From Fidelibacterota bacterium (GTDB lineage Bacteria; Fidelibacterota; Marinisomatia; SCGC-AAA003-L08; TS1B11), in contig SCKJ01000005.1 of assembly GCA_004124875.1 (NCBI GenBank), forward strand, positions 248,001 through 312,000: 64,000 bases of DNA, written 5' to 3'. Below the pieces are notes generated by a model. That model was not told the DNA's origin, made no database searches, and saw nothing but the letters and a program-made list of their open reading frames with translations. Positions within the stretch are counted from its first letter, which is position 1, and every line of letters starts with the position of its first letter. The translations under genes were made by a program, and so were the position numbers. Shown piece by piece: positions 8,638 through 17,183 of this stretch.

Positions 8638-8978
8638 TGCCCCGACTCCCGCTCTCCACCCTGGCCCATGCCCGTTCCGGCGATAAAGGCCCCCACAGCA
8701 ACGTGGGGCTCATCGCTTACGACAAGGCCTCCTATGACGTTATAAAGGATCAGGTTACCGCCGCTGAGGTAAAGCGTTACTTTAAGGGCATTGTCACCGG
8801 TGACGTGGTGCGCTACGAGCTCGATAACCTGCTGGCGCTCAACTTTATCCTGGGCGATTCTTTAGGTGGCGGCGGCTCGGAATCGCTGCTCAACGATGCG
8901 CAGGGCAAGACCCACGCCCAGAAACTGTTGACCATGGAAATAGATGTTCCTGATGATCTGGCGCTGCGCCATGAGTGA
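8637..8978 (+). CDS. AtuA-like ferredoxin-fold domain protein
   Basis: The 113-residue protein starts LSTLAHARSGDKGPHSNVGLIAYD, the conserved opening of the domain normally at the C-terminus of AtuA-type proteins, and continues with RYELDNLLALNFIL and DSLGGGGSESLLNDAQGK. It is the missing partner of the AtuA-like protein at 5868 as a split gene. Function of the domain is not established. Its ATG overlaps the toxin stop codon, and its own stop overlaps the hydratase start by 8 bp, so the three genes are tightly coupled. Confidence 0.87.
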   Translation: MPRLPLSTLAHARSGDKGPHSNVGLIAYDKASYDVIKDQVTAAEVKRYFKGIVTGDVVRYELDNLLALNFILGDSLGGGGSESLLNDAQGKTHAQKLLTMEIDVPDDLALRHE

Positions 8979-9771
8979 TATCATCAGGAGTGATACCGAT
9001 CGCGAGTTTGTGCGGCTGGAGCGCAGCGGCTGGGTGGCGACCATCACCCTTTCGCGTCCGCCGGTTAACGCCTTGAACCGCCAGATGGTGTCCGAGCTCT
9101 CCAGCGCCCTTACCGAGCTGGCCGCGGATGATGACGCCTCTGTCGCCATTATTACGTCCGACCTTGACCATTTCTCTGCCGGCGCCGATCTGCGTGAACG
9201 GGCAGAGACTGCCAAGGAGGAGGTGGCCGATGCGGTGGCCGCCATCAGCGCTATGGTGACTCAAATTGCCAATCTGCCACAGCCGACAATCGCCTCCATC
9301 TATGGCGCGGCCGTTGGAGGTGGCGCTGAAATCGCCCTGGCCTGCGATCTGCGCATCATGGCGGAAAACGGAAAACTGGGTCTTAAGGAGACCTCGCTGG
9401 GCATCATTCCCGGCGCTGGCGGCACCCAGCGGCTGGCCAGGCTCATAGGTCCGTCGCGGGCCAAATCGCTCATCTATTCGGCGGAACTGATGGAGGCCCC
9501 ACTCTGTCTGGCGACTGGCGCGGTGAACATGGTAGTGCCCAATAACATGCTGCGCGACTCGGCTATCGCCTGGGCGGAAGCGTTCGCCAAAAACGCGCCG
9601 CTGGCTCTGCGGGCGGCCAAGCAGGCCATCAACGGTGGGCTGGGCAAATCGATGGAGGAAGGGCTGCAGGCGGAGCGCGACGCTTATGCCGCGCTCATCG
9701 ACACGGCGGACCGGGATGAGGGCATCAAGGCCTTCCTGGAGAAGCGCGACCCACAGTGGCGGGGGGAATGA
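8971..9771 (+). CDS. Enoyl-CoA hydratase/isomerase family protein (crotonase)
   Basis: From ATG 8971 the product is 266 aa. An ATG at 8944 in the same frame is less likely because it lies deep inside the upstream gene. The crotonase signature is complete: the oxyanion-hole region FSAGADLRERA, then GGGAEIALACD and LGLKETSLGIIPGAGGTQRL. The two Glu at residues 120 and 140 have the same 20-residue spacing as the catalytic pair of rat crotonase (E144/E164), so it is probably an active hydratase. In this context it would hydrate the product of the carboxylase, as AtuE or LiuC-type enzymes do. Confidence 0.92.
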   Translation: MSDIIRSDTDREFVRLERSGWVATITLSRPPVNALNRQMVSELSSALTELAADDDASVAIITSDLDHFSAGADLRERAETAKEEVADAVAAISAMVTQIANLPQPTIASIYGAAVGGGAEIALACDLRIMAENGKLGLKETSLGIIPGAGGTQRLARLIGPSRAKSLIYSAELMEAPLCLATGAVNMVVPNNMLRDSAIAWAEAFAKNAPLALRAAKQAINGGLGKSMEEGLQAERDAYAALIDTADRDEGIKAFLEKRDPQWRGE

Positions 9772-9776
9772 CCCCC
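9762..9776. terminator. Possible bidirectional terminator between convergent genes
   Basis: A run of G and a run of C separated by AATGA form a 5-bp GC hairpin exactly where the hydratase (+) and the foldase gene (-) converge, their stop codons only 4 bp apart. There is no long T tract, so this is tentative. Confidence 0.35.
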
Positions 9777-11602
9777 TAAAAGAACGCGTGGCGATTGTCG
9801 ATGACTTCCGCCTGTCTGCGCAGGTCCGCTACCCATACCCCCCAGGCCTCGGTCATGCGCCGCGCGCTGAGGGTGACGTAATTGCTCACGCGCACCGATT
9901 CAAACTTCACCCAATCCGGCTCATCCCGGCGGATCAAATGGACGATCACCTGGCCCCTTTCCAGCTGAATGGGAGCGCTGGTTTCGCCCAACTCAAGCGC
10001 CCTGAGCACGCCTGTCAAGCTGTTGCTGCGCCCGATGAACGGGAAGGAGCCGGATATGATGCTGTTGAATCCCATCCGGGTATCGGCCTCGGGAATGGAG
10101 TCGGCAATGGCCTGGAGCGTAGCGCCCATTTTGAGCTGCTCTACGATGTTGGCCATGATCAGATCCGTCTGTCCCTTGGCGGCCTCCTGTTTCAAGGCGC
10201 GGCTGATGCCGTCGCGCACCTCATCCAGCGGCCGGTAACCTTGCTTTTGCACCTGCGCCAGGCGCGCCACCACAATAGTTGCCTCGCTCTGGAGGACCGC
10301 AGAGATATCGCCGACTTCGGCATCGAAACCGAAGTGAACCGCCCTGCGCAGCAGTCCCACTGGCGGCGGCAGGAATTTTTCTTCGATGGTCAGAGGGGAC
10401 GAGCTGTGCACGACCATGTTATGCATCACGGCGGCGCGGGCAAAGGAGGAGTCGATGGCGTCGAAGGAGAAGATGTTGGCCCGGTTGCGGATGGTGTTGA
10501 TCGATTGGGGCCGCAGCTTGATGTCCAACAGGATATGACTGGCGAGCACTTCCTCTTTGTCGTTCTGCGTGCGGCGGTCGCGCACCTGAATGATATGGTA
10601 GCCGAACTGCGAAAGCACAGGGCCGACGAGGTCCCCTTTTTCGGCGTTGAAGGCTGCCTCTGAAAAGGGCGTCACCATCTGTCTCCGCCCGAACCATCCC
10701 AGGTCGCCACCGTTGGTACCGGAGCCGGGGTCCGCGGAGTATTCCTGGGCCAACTCGGCGAAATCTTCGCCACCTCTGGCGCGGCTGAGCAAATCTTCGG
10801 CCGTGGCAAGGACATAGGCGCTATCCTCGGCTGTAGCGACCCGGGGCCAGAAAACGTACTCGATGATGCGGCGCTCGGGCACCTTGTACTGGTCGCGATC
10901 CTTTCTGTAGCGCCGGTTGATGTCGCGGTCGGTGATGGCCAGCTCCGTGCGTCCTACAATGCTGTTGGAGACATAAAGATAATCGACGGTAATATGGAGG
11001 TTCTCATTGAGCCAGCCCTGCTTGACCTCCTCAGCCGTGGCGAAGGAGGCGGCCATGACCCGCTGGGTCAGTTTCTCTCCCGGCAGCAGCTGCCGCAGGT
11101 AATCTTCCACCGGCGCCCACTCGTTGCCCTGGGGGTTGCGCAACGCCGCGTAGTAGGCCTGGGGATCGAACAGTCCATCCTTCATGAAGGCTTCCTCCTG
11201 CTGCAGGACGCCAGGCGGGTAGGTCTCCAGCACATGATAGATTTCCTCATCGGAGGCCCCCATCTCGCGGCTGACGATTTGCGCTGCCACCAGACGCGCC
11301 GACACGAGGTTTTCCCAGGCACGATTTTCCGCCTGATCGAGGAGGCGGTCGGAGAGCTCGCCGAACTGCTCGCGCGCCGCTTCGGTCTGCCGGGCGATGG
11401 CCTGACTGAGCTCCTCGATGGTAATGCGCTCACTGTTCACCGCGCCGGCGGCGTTGCCGGAGAGGTTGGAGCCGAAAATCTCATCGATGAGGTTCGCGCC
11501 GCCCACCAGGCCGCCAATGGCCATGGAGAGCAGAAAGACACCCAGGAAGCCCCAAATGATCACCTTCATGCCTCCGCGAATGTTCATGAGTGAAAGCGCC
11601 AT
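9776..11602 (-). CDS. Periplasmic folding chaperone, SurA/PpiD-like peptidylprolyl isomerase
   Basis: The 608-residue protein has one N-terminal membrane anchor (about residues 12-34), as in PpiD, then a SurA_N-type chaperone region (SERITIEELSQAIAR to about residue 200). A parvulin PPIase domain lies near residues 238-345, with RIIEYVFWP, AELAQEYSADPGSGTNGGDLGWFGR and VGPVLSQFGYHIIQV. A second, degenerate parvulin-like stretch begins EEVLASHILLDI. It would act at the periplasmic face of the inner membrane, folding exported proteins, which fits a genome that exports very large secreted proteins. It reads toward the hydratase. Confidence 0.88.
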   Translation of the reverse strand: MALSLMNIRGGMKVIIWGFLGVFLLSMAIGGLVGGANLIDEIFGSNLSGNAAGAVNSERITIEELSQAIARQTEAAREQFGELSDRLLDQAENRAWENLVSARLVAAQIVSREMGASDEEIYHVLETYPPGVLQQEEAFMKDGLFDPQAYYAALRNPQGNEWAPVEDYLRQLLPGEKLTQRVMAASFATAEEVKQGWLNENLHITVDYLYVSNSIVGRTELAITDRDINRRYRKDRDQYKVPERRIIEYVFWPRVATAEDSAYVLATAEDLLSRARGGEDFAELAQEYSADPGSGTNGGDLGWFGRRQMVTPFSEAAFNAEKGDLVGPVLSQFGYHIIQVRDRRTQNDKEEVLASHILLDIKLRPQSINTIRNRANIFSFDAIDSSFARAAVMHNMVVHSSSPLTIEEKFLPPPVGLLRRAVHFGFDAEVGDISAVLQSEATIVVARLAQVQKQGYRPLDEVRDGISRALKQEAAKGQTDLIMANIVEQLKMGATLQAIADSIPEADTRMGFNSIISGSFPFIGRSNSLTGVLRALELGETSAPIQLERGQVIVHLIRRDEPDWVKFESVRVSNYVTLSARRMTEAWGVWVADLRRQAEVIDNRHAFF

Positions 11603-11715
11603 CGAGTCACTCCTATTGCTGGGCGGTGAACCGGCGAGCCGGCGGACAAATTGAGCCTGCCGGCAGGGTCACCGCAGTGAAAATGAGGGTGGGATGGTAA
11701 TCCGAGTTCCCGCCG

Positions 11716-11788
<73 letters not shown>

Positions 11789-12003
11789 TTATCTGCCGGC
11801 GTCCGGGCGCAAAGCACGACCGGCAACGGCCTGAGCTTACAAAAATAAGCAGGGGGTAACAAGGGGGAGGGGCGAGGGAAGATTGAAATCATTCCAACAA
11901 ACCTTCAGTGCGTTGGCGATTTCGCTAGATAAGGAGAGGGGGAGATAAAACCTGGAGAGGATTGTCAGCAAATTTGTCGCCGAACCGTTGAATCATGTCT
12001 ATA

Positions 12004-12594
12004 CTATTTTGATTTGTCTCTTTTCTTAAGACGCTCCCACGCGGCCTCCCAGAAGCTTACATCATAAAGAGGCTCATCTTCAATATAACTCATTTGTTGA
12101 AGATCCCCAGCCTTGAAGATTAGATAAAATAAAATGTGGTATACAGAAAGTTCAAACTCTCCACGTGCACCGGGAGGATAATTTTCCCGAGCTGGTCCTA
12201 GTGATTTGAGAATCTGTGTTGATCGGGCAAGATCCCTAATTCTATCCTGTTTCCTTGGTACTTCAAAAGAACAGCCTTCTATATTGTGAGCAAATTGGTT
12301 TCTAATTTTACGTATTAGGTGTAAATCGCGGGCCAATCTCGAACTTATTAGACCGAGACGATAACTGATATGGATTCGTGACGCTAACGAGTGAAGTGGT
12401 GCCTGAGGGCCATCTAAGAGTTCATCATCAGATGAAGTAGATGGACATAGGTAACCAACTAGGATTCTCGTCAATGCATTATCTAGCATTGTAGATGCAA
12501 TGATAACACAAGCACGATCACTTTCATGCTCGAACTCGACTTTTAGTTGAGAAAGGGTTGATCGCCAATTTTGGTCTTGTTCCAGTTTGTGCAT
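12004..12594 (-). CDS. MltR-like (mannitol operon repressor family) protein
   Basis: The 196-residue all-alpha protein contains FEHESDRACVIIASTMLDNALTRIL, a PLHSLASRIHISYRLGLI segment and LIRKIRNQFAHNIE, the conserved pattern of MltR and related HEPN-like families (Arg...NxFAH). MltR itself lacks a recognisable DNA-binding domain, and standalone relatives have unknown roles; the RNxFAH motif also invites a HEPN comparison. It is AT-rich compared with the foldase gene and stands alone, suggesting acquisition. No partner nucleotidyltransferase is adjacent. Confidence 0.6.
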   Translation of the reverse strand: MHKLEQDQNWRSTLSQLKVEFEHESDRACVIIASTMLDNALTRILVGYLCPSTSSDDELLDGPQAPLHSLASRIHISYRLGLISSRLARDLHLIRKIRNQFAHNIEGCSFEVPRKQDRIRDLARSTQILKSLGPARENYPPGARGEFELSVYHILFYLIFKAGDLQQMSYIEDEPLYDVSFWEAAWERLKKRDKSK

Positions 12595-12922
12595 TAGGTG
12601 CTACTCCATCTATAACTTAGACCGCGTCTATTGAGAATGATCCTATTTTGCTTTCTGGAATTTGAACATTGTTAGCAATTCCAAAGGATTTATTTGTTCG
12701 CGGTAACCAAATGTAAACCCCAAACCGACGCCCGCCCAACCGTTAACACTCACCCGGTCGGCGTTGCCAAGTTTCGGGTTGCAGGTTTCAGGTTGCAAGT
12801 ATCTGGTATTGCACCCTGCCAACTGCCACCGCTACTGTATCTGTTATTGCCCCCTGCCACTGGCTCAGCGCCCCAGCCCACTGCCGCTGGCTCATAGGCA
12901 AATCGGTTTCGGGCGGGTGTTG
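12595..12922. other. Intergenic stretch with low-complexity repeat-like sequence
   Basis: I see no gene. From about 12770 the sequence contains short related words (GTTTCGGGTTGCAGGTTTCAG, then repeated CTGCCA/CTGCCAC and ACTG words). Similar ACTGATTACTGCC text occurs near 19880. It resembles interspersed intergenic filler rather than a defined element. Confidence 0.4.
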
Positions 12923-13618
12923 CTAGTTTCCGCTTTTATCGTTGTCGAGGAAGCCCCTGAAAGAGTCCTTGATGGCGTTATCGATTTCGTTCCCATCGTC
13001 CTCGTTCGTGGGGTCGAGGTCAACGCCGGAATTGGTGTCAACGAACCAGCTGTTCACGTCGACGGAGAGCGTCACGTTTACCGTGCCGGTGGTGTCGGTA
13101 ATGACCAGCGGGGGATCGAACTCCAGCCGCTGATTGGCCGTGCGGCGCGACTTGAACGTGAAGGTGGTGTCGCCTACCGTGCCGCTCACCACAACGCTGT
13201 AGCGGTCGTTGCCACTGTCGCTCTCATAAAAATCGGCATCCACGCCGCTATCGGACGAATCGGGCTTGTGCAGCCGGAACGATACTTTGTCGTATTCCCC
13301 CGCCGGTATCTCAATGGGACCGATCGTGTTGAGGGCGCCGGACAGATCGAGCACGATCACCGTGGCAGCCGACATGAAATCGAGGGAATCGGAATCATCT
13401 GTGCTGTGAAACTGGATGGTTCTCAGCAGCATTTTGGCCGATGTGACTGCCACGTGAGCTCCCATTGAGCGGGCAAGGCTCGAGTTGTCGCCCACCACGA
13501 AACTGAGCGAGGCGGAAGCCGTGCCGTCGTCATCCATCGGATCGGTAGAGGCGTCGCAGCCGGAAAATACCAACGCCACACCTACGGCGAGCGCCATCAT
13601 GGTGTATCTCATTCGCAT
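12923..13618 (-). CDS. Lipoprotein, DUF4382-like
   Basis: The 231-residue protein has a lipoprotein signal peptide ending VFSGC (Cys21) followed by an acidic linker. The domain then reads SMGAHVAVTSAKMLLRTIQFHSTDDSD..., VIVLDLSGAL, IEIPAGEYDKVSFRLHKPD and VTLSVDVNSWF. This pattern (ligand-less beta-sandwich with LDL...L, G.Y..v.f.l) resembles DUF4382 surface lipoproteins. No enzymatic role is apparent. It is preceded by a good intergenic region and is not in an operon. Family assignment is from memory of the pattern, hence moderate confidence. Confidence 0.65.
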   Translation of the reverse strand: MRMRYTMMALAVGVALVFSGCDASTDPMDDDGTASASLSFVVGDNSSLARSMGAHVAVTSAKMLLRTIQFHSTDDSDSLDFMSAATVIVLDLSGALNTIGPIEIPAGEYDKVSFRLHKPDSSDSGVDADFYESDSGNDRYSVVVSGTVGDTTFTFKSRRTANQRLEFDPPLVITDTTGTVNVTLSVDVNSWFVDTNSGVDLDPTNEDDGNEIDNAIKDSFRGFLDNDKSGN

Positions 13619-14076
13619 GGTCTGGTCTCCTTTTTCAGAACGTCAATTACTTTGCCCCAATTTATACATGAGCGCAAAGGAAAAGCAGTGATGGCGCTCA
13701 CGTGCCGCTCAAACCGCTGGGACGGCTGCATCAGACATTCCCGTTATGACAGACTTCAACTGCCGCTTCAGTGTTGCCCATGATGGACACCCCGCATTGC
13801 CGGTCTCCCCTTCCGGCGCTGGACCAGCAATCCAGTGCATGCCTGGCCCAGGCATTTTTTTTCAACGAAAAATGCGGCGCTGGTTAGCCCAAGCGGGGGC
13901 GTCCATATAGAATTTCGACTCGCCTCACCGGACCCTGATTGTTGCCAGTCGCAATTTGCTATTTTTCCCTAAAACCCTTACCTTTGATAGTCTACCGTCA
14001 CAGCACGAAGCCAAAGCGGACCGGACTATTGGTCTTCGCGGCTCTGAGAAGAATTAAATACCAGGAGTTCACAATT
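13619..14076. other. Intergenic region with remnants
   Basis: No intact gene. It holds a decayed copy of the selenoprotein gene's 5' end (13747-13827). A stretch near 13830-13900 (CCAGTGC.TGCC..GCC...TTTTCAACGAAAAAT) resembles 43915-43970 downstream of the T9SS remnant, suggesting a shared repeat boundary. An AGGAG ribosome-binding site for the next gene is at about 14063. Confidence 0.45.
13747..13827 (+). pseudogene. Remnant copy of the 5' end of the predicted selenoprotein gene
   Basis: About 80 bp aligns without gaps to 19928-20008, the region just upstream of and including the first codons of the gene at 19964, at roughly 75-80 per cent identity by eye. The start (ATG at 13783, MDTPHCRSPLPAL versus METPHFRSLIPGL) is preserved, then similarity stops. 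It is a truncated duplication. Confidence 0.55.
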
Positions 14077-16773
14077 ATGTTGTCCCAGCCTTACAATTTC
14101 CTGATGATGGCGATGCTGTTCGTCCCAAACCTGGCAGTCCAGGCGGCGACAGAATTTCAAGTATCCAACAATGGATCCAGCTCATATCTCATTGACACCC
14201 AGAACAACCCCGATGTAACCCTGCAAAGAGGTTCGACCTACATCTTCCACGTAACAGCGATAGGACATCCATTCTGGATCAAGACCGTATCGTCCATAGG
14301 TAAGGGGAGCGTGTATGACACTGGCGTTACAGGAAATGGCACTTCGCAGGGTGACGTGCTGTTCACCGTCCCAAGTGACGCGCCGGATCAGCTGTTTTAT
14401 AATTGCGAATTCCATATCGCCATGACCGGGACCATCACCATCGAGGGTCCCGCGGAAGGCGCCACGAACCTGCTCACCCTGGACCTCACCGGCTTTTCGC
14501 CACACGTGGGCGGGCTGTTCGAGATGCGGGTGGTGGACTGGTCGGATGGGAAGGAAGTAGGCCGCACGCGGGTGGAAAGCGTCGCAGCGGCCGATTTCTC
14601 TGTCTCCGTACCGGGAATTTCGGTGGGTGGCAGCTACAATGTAGACTTCTACGCCGACCTGAATGGGAACGGCCTGTACGACTCCCCTGGCACCGACCAT
14701 GCCTGGCGGATGACCGTGGATAATGTGTTGGGCGACACCACCCTGACCTTCGCCCATAGCGTCACCAATTTTGTGGACATCGCATGGCCCTACCTGCTCA
14801 CCCTGGACCTCACCGGCTTTTCGCCCCACGTAGGCGGGCTCTTTGAGTTGCGGGTGGTGGACTGGTCCGATGGGCACGAAGTAGGCCGCACCCGTGTGGA
14901 GAGTGTGCCCCAGGCGGATTTCTCGCTGTCGTTGCCGGGCTTGGCCATAGGTGGCAGCTATAACGTGGATTTCTACGCCGACCTGAATGGGAACGGCCTG
15001 TACGACTCCCCTGGCACCGACCATGCCTGGCGGATGACCGTGGATAATGTGTTGGGCGACACCACCCTGACCTTCGCCCATAGCGTCACCAATTTTGTGG
15101 ACATCGCATGGCATTACCTGCTCACCCTGGACCTCACCGGTTTTTCGCCCCACGTGGGCGGGCTCTTTGAGTTGCGGGTCGTGGATCGTGCCACAAGCCT
15201 TGAAATTGGCCGCAGCAGGGTAGAGAGTATCCCCCTGGCCGATTTTTCAGTCTCAGTCCCCGGACTCATGTTGCAAGGCAGCTACGATATAGATTTTTAT
15301 GCTGACCTGAATGGGAACGGTCTCTATGACGATCCACCTGCCGATCATGCCTGGCAGATGAGACTGGACGATCCGATGGGTGACACCACCCTGACCTTTG
15401 CCCATAGCGTCACTAATTTTAAAGACATCGCATGGCCCTACTTGCTCAGCCTGGACCTCACCGGCTTTTCGCCCCACGTGGGCGGGCTCTTTGAGATGCG
15501 GGTAGTGGATCTGGCCGATGGCAAGGAAGTCGGCCGAACCCGTGTGGAGAGTGTGCCCCAGGCGGATTTCTCGGTGTCGTTGCCGGTGCTGGCCATTGGG
15601 GGTAACTATAATGTGGACTTCTACGCCGACCTGAACGGGAACGGCCTGTACGACTCCCCTGGCACGGATCACGCCTGGCGAATGACGGTGGAAAATGTGC
15701 TGGGCGACACCACCCTGACCTTTGCCCATAGCGTCACCAATTTTGTGGACATTGGCTGGCCCTACCTGCTAACCCTGGACCTTACCGGCTTTTCGCCCCA
15801 CGTGGGCGGGCTCTTCGAGTTGCGGGTGGTGGATTGGTCGGATGGGTACGAAGTAGGTCGTACACGGGTGGAAAGTATTGGTGGGGCCGACTTTTCCGCG
15901 TCGGTAATGGGCCTGAGAGTGGGTGGCAGTTACAACATAGACTTCTATGCCGACTTGAACGGCAATGGACTCTACGACGCGCCGTCCACGGACCACGCCT
16001 GGCGGATGACCGTGGAAAATGTGCTGGGTGATACCACCCTGACCTTTGCCCATAGCGTTACCAATTTTGTGGACATTGGCTGGAATTACCTGCTCACCCT
16101 GGACCTCACCGGCTTTTCGCCCCATGTGGGCGGGCTCTTTGAGTTGCGGGTAGTGGATGAGTCCTACGACAGAGAGGTGGGCCGGGTGCGGGTGGTGGAC
16201 TTGGCAGACGGTGGTGAGGTTGGCCGCACCCGCGTGGAGAGTGTGCCCCAGGCGGATTTTTCGGTGTCGTTGCCGGGGCTGGCCGTAGGTGGCAGCTATA
16301 ATGTCGACTTCTACGCCGACCTGAATGGGAACGGCCTGTACGACTCTCCTGGCACCGATCACGCCTGGCGAATCGCGCTGACTGATGTGACGGGTGACAC
16401 CACCCTGACCTTTGCCCATAGCGTCACTAATTTTGTGGATATTGAGTGGCCTTCCAGCCCGCTGGGTGTTCCACCATCGGATAATGGCCTGCCGGACACC
16501 TACTATCTGGCCCAGAACTACCCCAATCCGTTCAACCCCACCTCAACCATCCGTTTCGACCTGCCCCATGCGTCAGCGGGGAGTCTGATTGTCTACGATC
16601 TGATGGGCAGGGAGGTGGTCAGGCTGATGGAAGGCGCCATCGAGGCCGGCTACCATACCCGAGTCTGGGACGGCAGGGACAGTTTCGGCAGAGCGCTGCC
16701 TTCCGGTATATTTATCGCCCGTTTGGTGACGCCCGAGTACACCAAGAGCATCAAGATGGTGTTGCTGAAGTAG
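14077..16773 (+). CDS. Secreted T9SS protein: cupredoxin-like domain plus six 108-residue repeats
   Basis: From ATG 14077 (AGGAG upstream) the protein is 898 aa; an in-frame start 138 bp earlier gives a non-signal extension and is less likely. A signal peptide (about 1-24) precedes a cupredoxin-like domain (about 25-128). This domain has a His in IGHPFW and a Cys-x2-His-x2-Met cluster in YNCEFHIAMTG, a plausible type 1 copper site. Six tandem repeats start at residues 132, 240, 348, 456, 564 and 672. Each opens LLTLDLTGFSPHVGGLFE and contains DLNGNGLYD, a calcium-loop-like motif. The last repeat has a 14-residue internal duplication. Residues 809-898 are a T9SS type A sorting domain (NYPNPFNPTSTIRF ... 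SIKMVLLK). Likely cell-surface or released; function unknown. Confidence 0.85.
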   Translation: MLSQPYNFLMMAMLFVPNLAVQAATEFQVSNNGSSSYLIDTQNNPDVTLQRGSTYIFHVTAIGHPFWIKTVSSIGKGSVYDTGVTGNGTSQGDVLFTVPSDAPDQLFYNCEFHIAMTGTITIEGPAEGATNLLTLDLTGFSPHVGGLFEMRVVDWSDGKEVGRTRVESVAAADFSVSVPGISVGGSYNVDFYADLNGNGLYDSPGTDHAWRMTVDNVLGDTTLTFAHSVTNFVDIAWPYLLTLDLTGFSPHVGGLFELRVVDWSDGHEVGRTRVESVPQADFSLSLPGLAIGGSYNVDFYADLNGNGLYDSPGTDHAWRMTVDNVLGDTTLTFAHSVTNFVDIAWHYLLTLDLTGFSPHVGGLFELRVVDRATSLEIGRSRVESIPLADFSVSVPGLMLQGSYDIDFYADLNGNGLYDDPPADHAWQMRLDDPMGDTTLTFAHSVTNFKDIAWPYLLSLDLTGFSPHVGGLFEMRVVDLADGKEVGRTRVESVPQADFSVSLPVLAIGGNYNVDFYADLNGNGLYDSPGTDHAWRMTVENVLGDTTLTFAHSVTNFVDIGWPYLLTLDLTGFSPHVGGLFELRVVDWSDGYEVGRTRVESIGGADFSASVMGLRVGGSYNIDFYADLNGNGLYDAPSTDHAWRMTVENVLGDTTLTFAHSVTNFVDIGWNYLLTLDLTGFSPHVGGLFELRVVDESYDREVGRVRVVDLADGGEVGRTRVESVPQADFSVSLPGLAVGGSYNVDFYADLNGNGLYDSPGTDHAWRIALTDVTGDTTLTFAHSVTNFVDIEWPSSPLGVPPSDNGLPDTYYLAQNYPNPFNPTSTIRFDLPHASAGSLIVYDLMGREVVRLMEGAIEAGYHTRVWDGRDSFGRALPSGIFIARLVTPEYTKSIKMVLLK
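14470..16455 (+). repeat. Six tandem 324-bp coding repeats
   Basis: Units begin at 14470, 14794, 15118, 15442, 15766 and 16090 with an exact 324-bp period; the sixth is 366 bp owing to a 42-bp internal duplication (RVVD...EVGR twice). Long DNA stretches are identical between units, so the array is young or homogenised and likely to change copy number. Confidence 0.95.
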
Positions 16774-16810
16774 GAAAAGCCCGACTTTCAGGCCTGAAAA
16801 AGTCTACCAA

Positions 16811-16831
16811 CCGGATACCTGAAGGATACGC
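16811..16831 (+). repeat. Diverged copy of the paired GGATACGG repeat
   Basis: Two GGATAC half-sites in the same 21-bp layout as the copies at 19218, 21791, 42579, 43853, 55614 and 55828. It lies 38 bp after a T9SS stop codon. Confidence 0.5.
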
Positions 16832-17165
16832 TGACTATCTTACCATCGGTTGGTCGCGTGACCGTCAATTTGGTAACTCGGTGGCCAGTTGAAGGAATTG
16901 GAATTCCTATGCCTCCGGGCAGCGGTATCCAGGTAGGCATGGCGAATTATCTGGACAAAATCCCTAAAACATAGTATCTTGTTTTTGTTACCTTTTACTG
17001 GGCAATTCTCAAGGGTTTAGTTAAAAGGCAACGCCGTGCCGCTTAGGCACTGGTCATTGTCCCGACCGACTTCTCTGTAGTGCTTCCAATCCGGAAGCCG
17101 CTTCATCTGCAAGCCTCTCGAGCTTCTGGCAAGTGCCTTCGGGAACTGAACTATTTACATGTACC

Positions 17166-17175
17166 GGGGGGGGGG
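17166..17175 (+). promoter_or_regulatory. Poly-G tract (10 G) overlapping the ribosome-binding region
   Basis: Ten consecutive G end 8 nt before the ATG at 17184, where a Shine-Dalgarno would sit. Slipped-strand changes in its length could alter translation or transcription, as in known phase-variable surface genes. No other SD is visible. Confidence 0.5.
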
Positions 17176-17183
17176 CGAGCGTC

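Larger units (their letters stand above)
16774..17183. other. Intergenic region between two T9SS genes
   Basis: No gene seen. It contains a 14-bp perfect palindrome TTTCAGGCCTGAAA (about 16787-16800), possibly a terminator stem, just after the stop codon. A diverged copy of the 21-bp repeat (16811-16831) and, at the end, a run of ten G (17166-17175) before the next start codon also lie here. A matching 3' flank follows the T9SS remnant at 43818. Confidence 0.5.

Noticed and set aside
9635-10663. 342-codon plus-strand frame
   Set aside because: It starts inside the hydratase gene and runs antisense to the foldase gene, with no domain features.
14182-16419. Long minus-strand frames within the repeat protein (14182-15153, 15253-15729, 15769-16419)
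   Set aside because: They recur with the 324-bp repeat and are antisense shadows of the plus-strand repeats.
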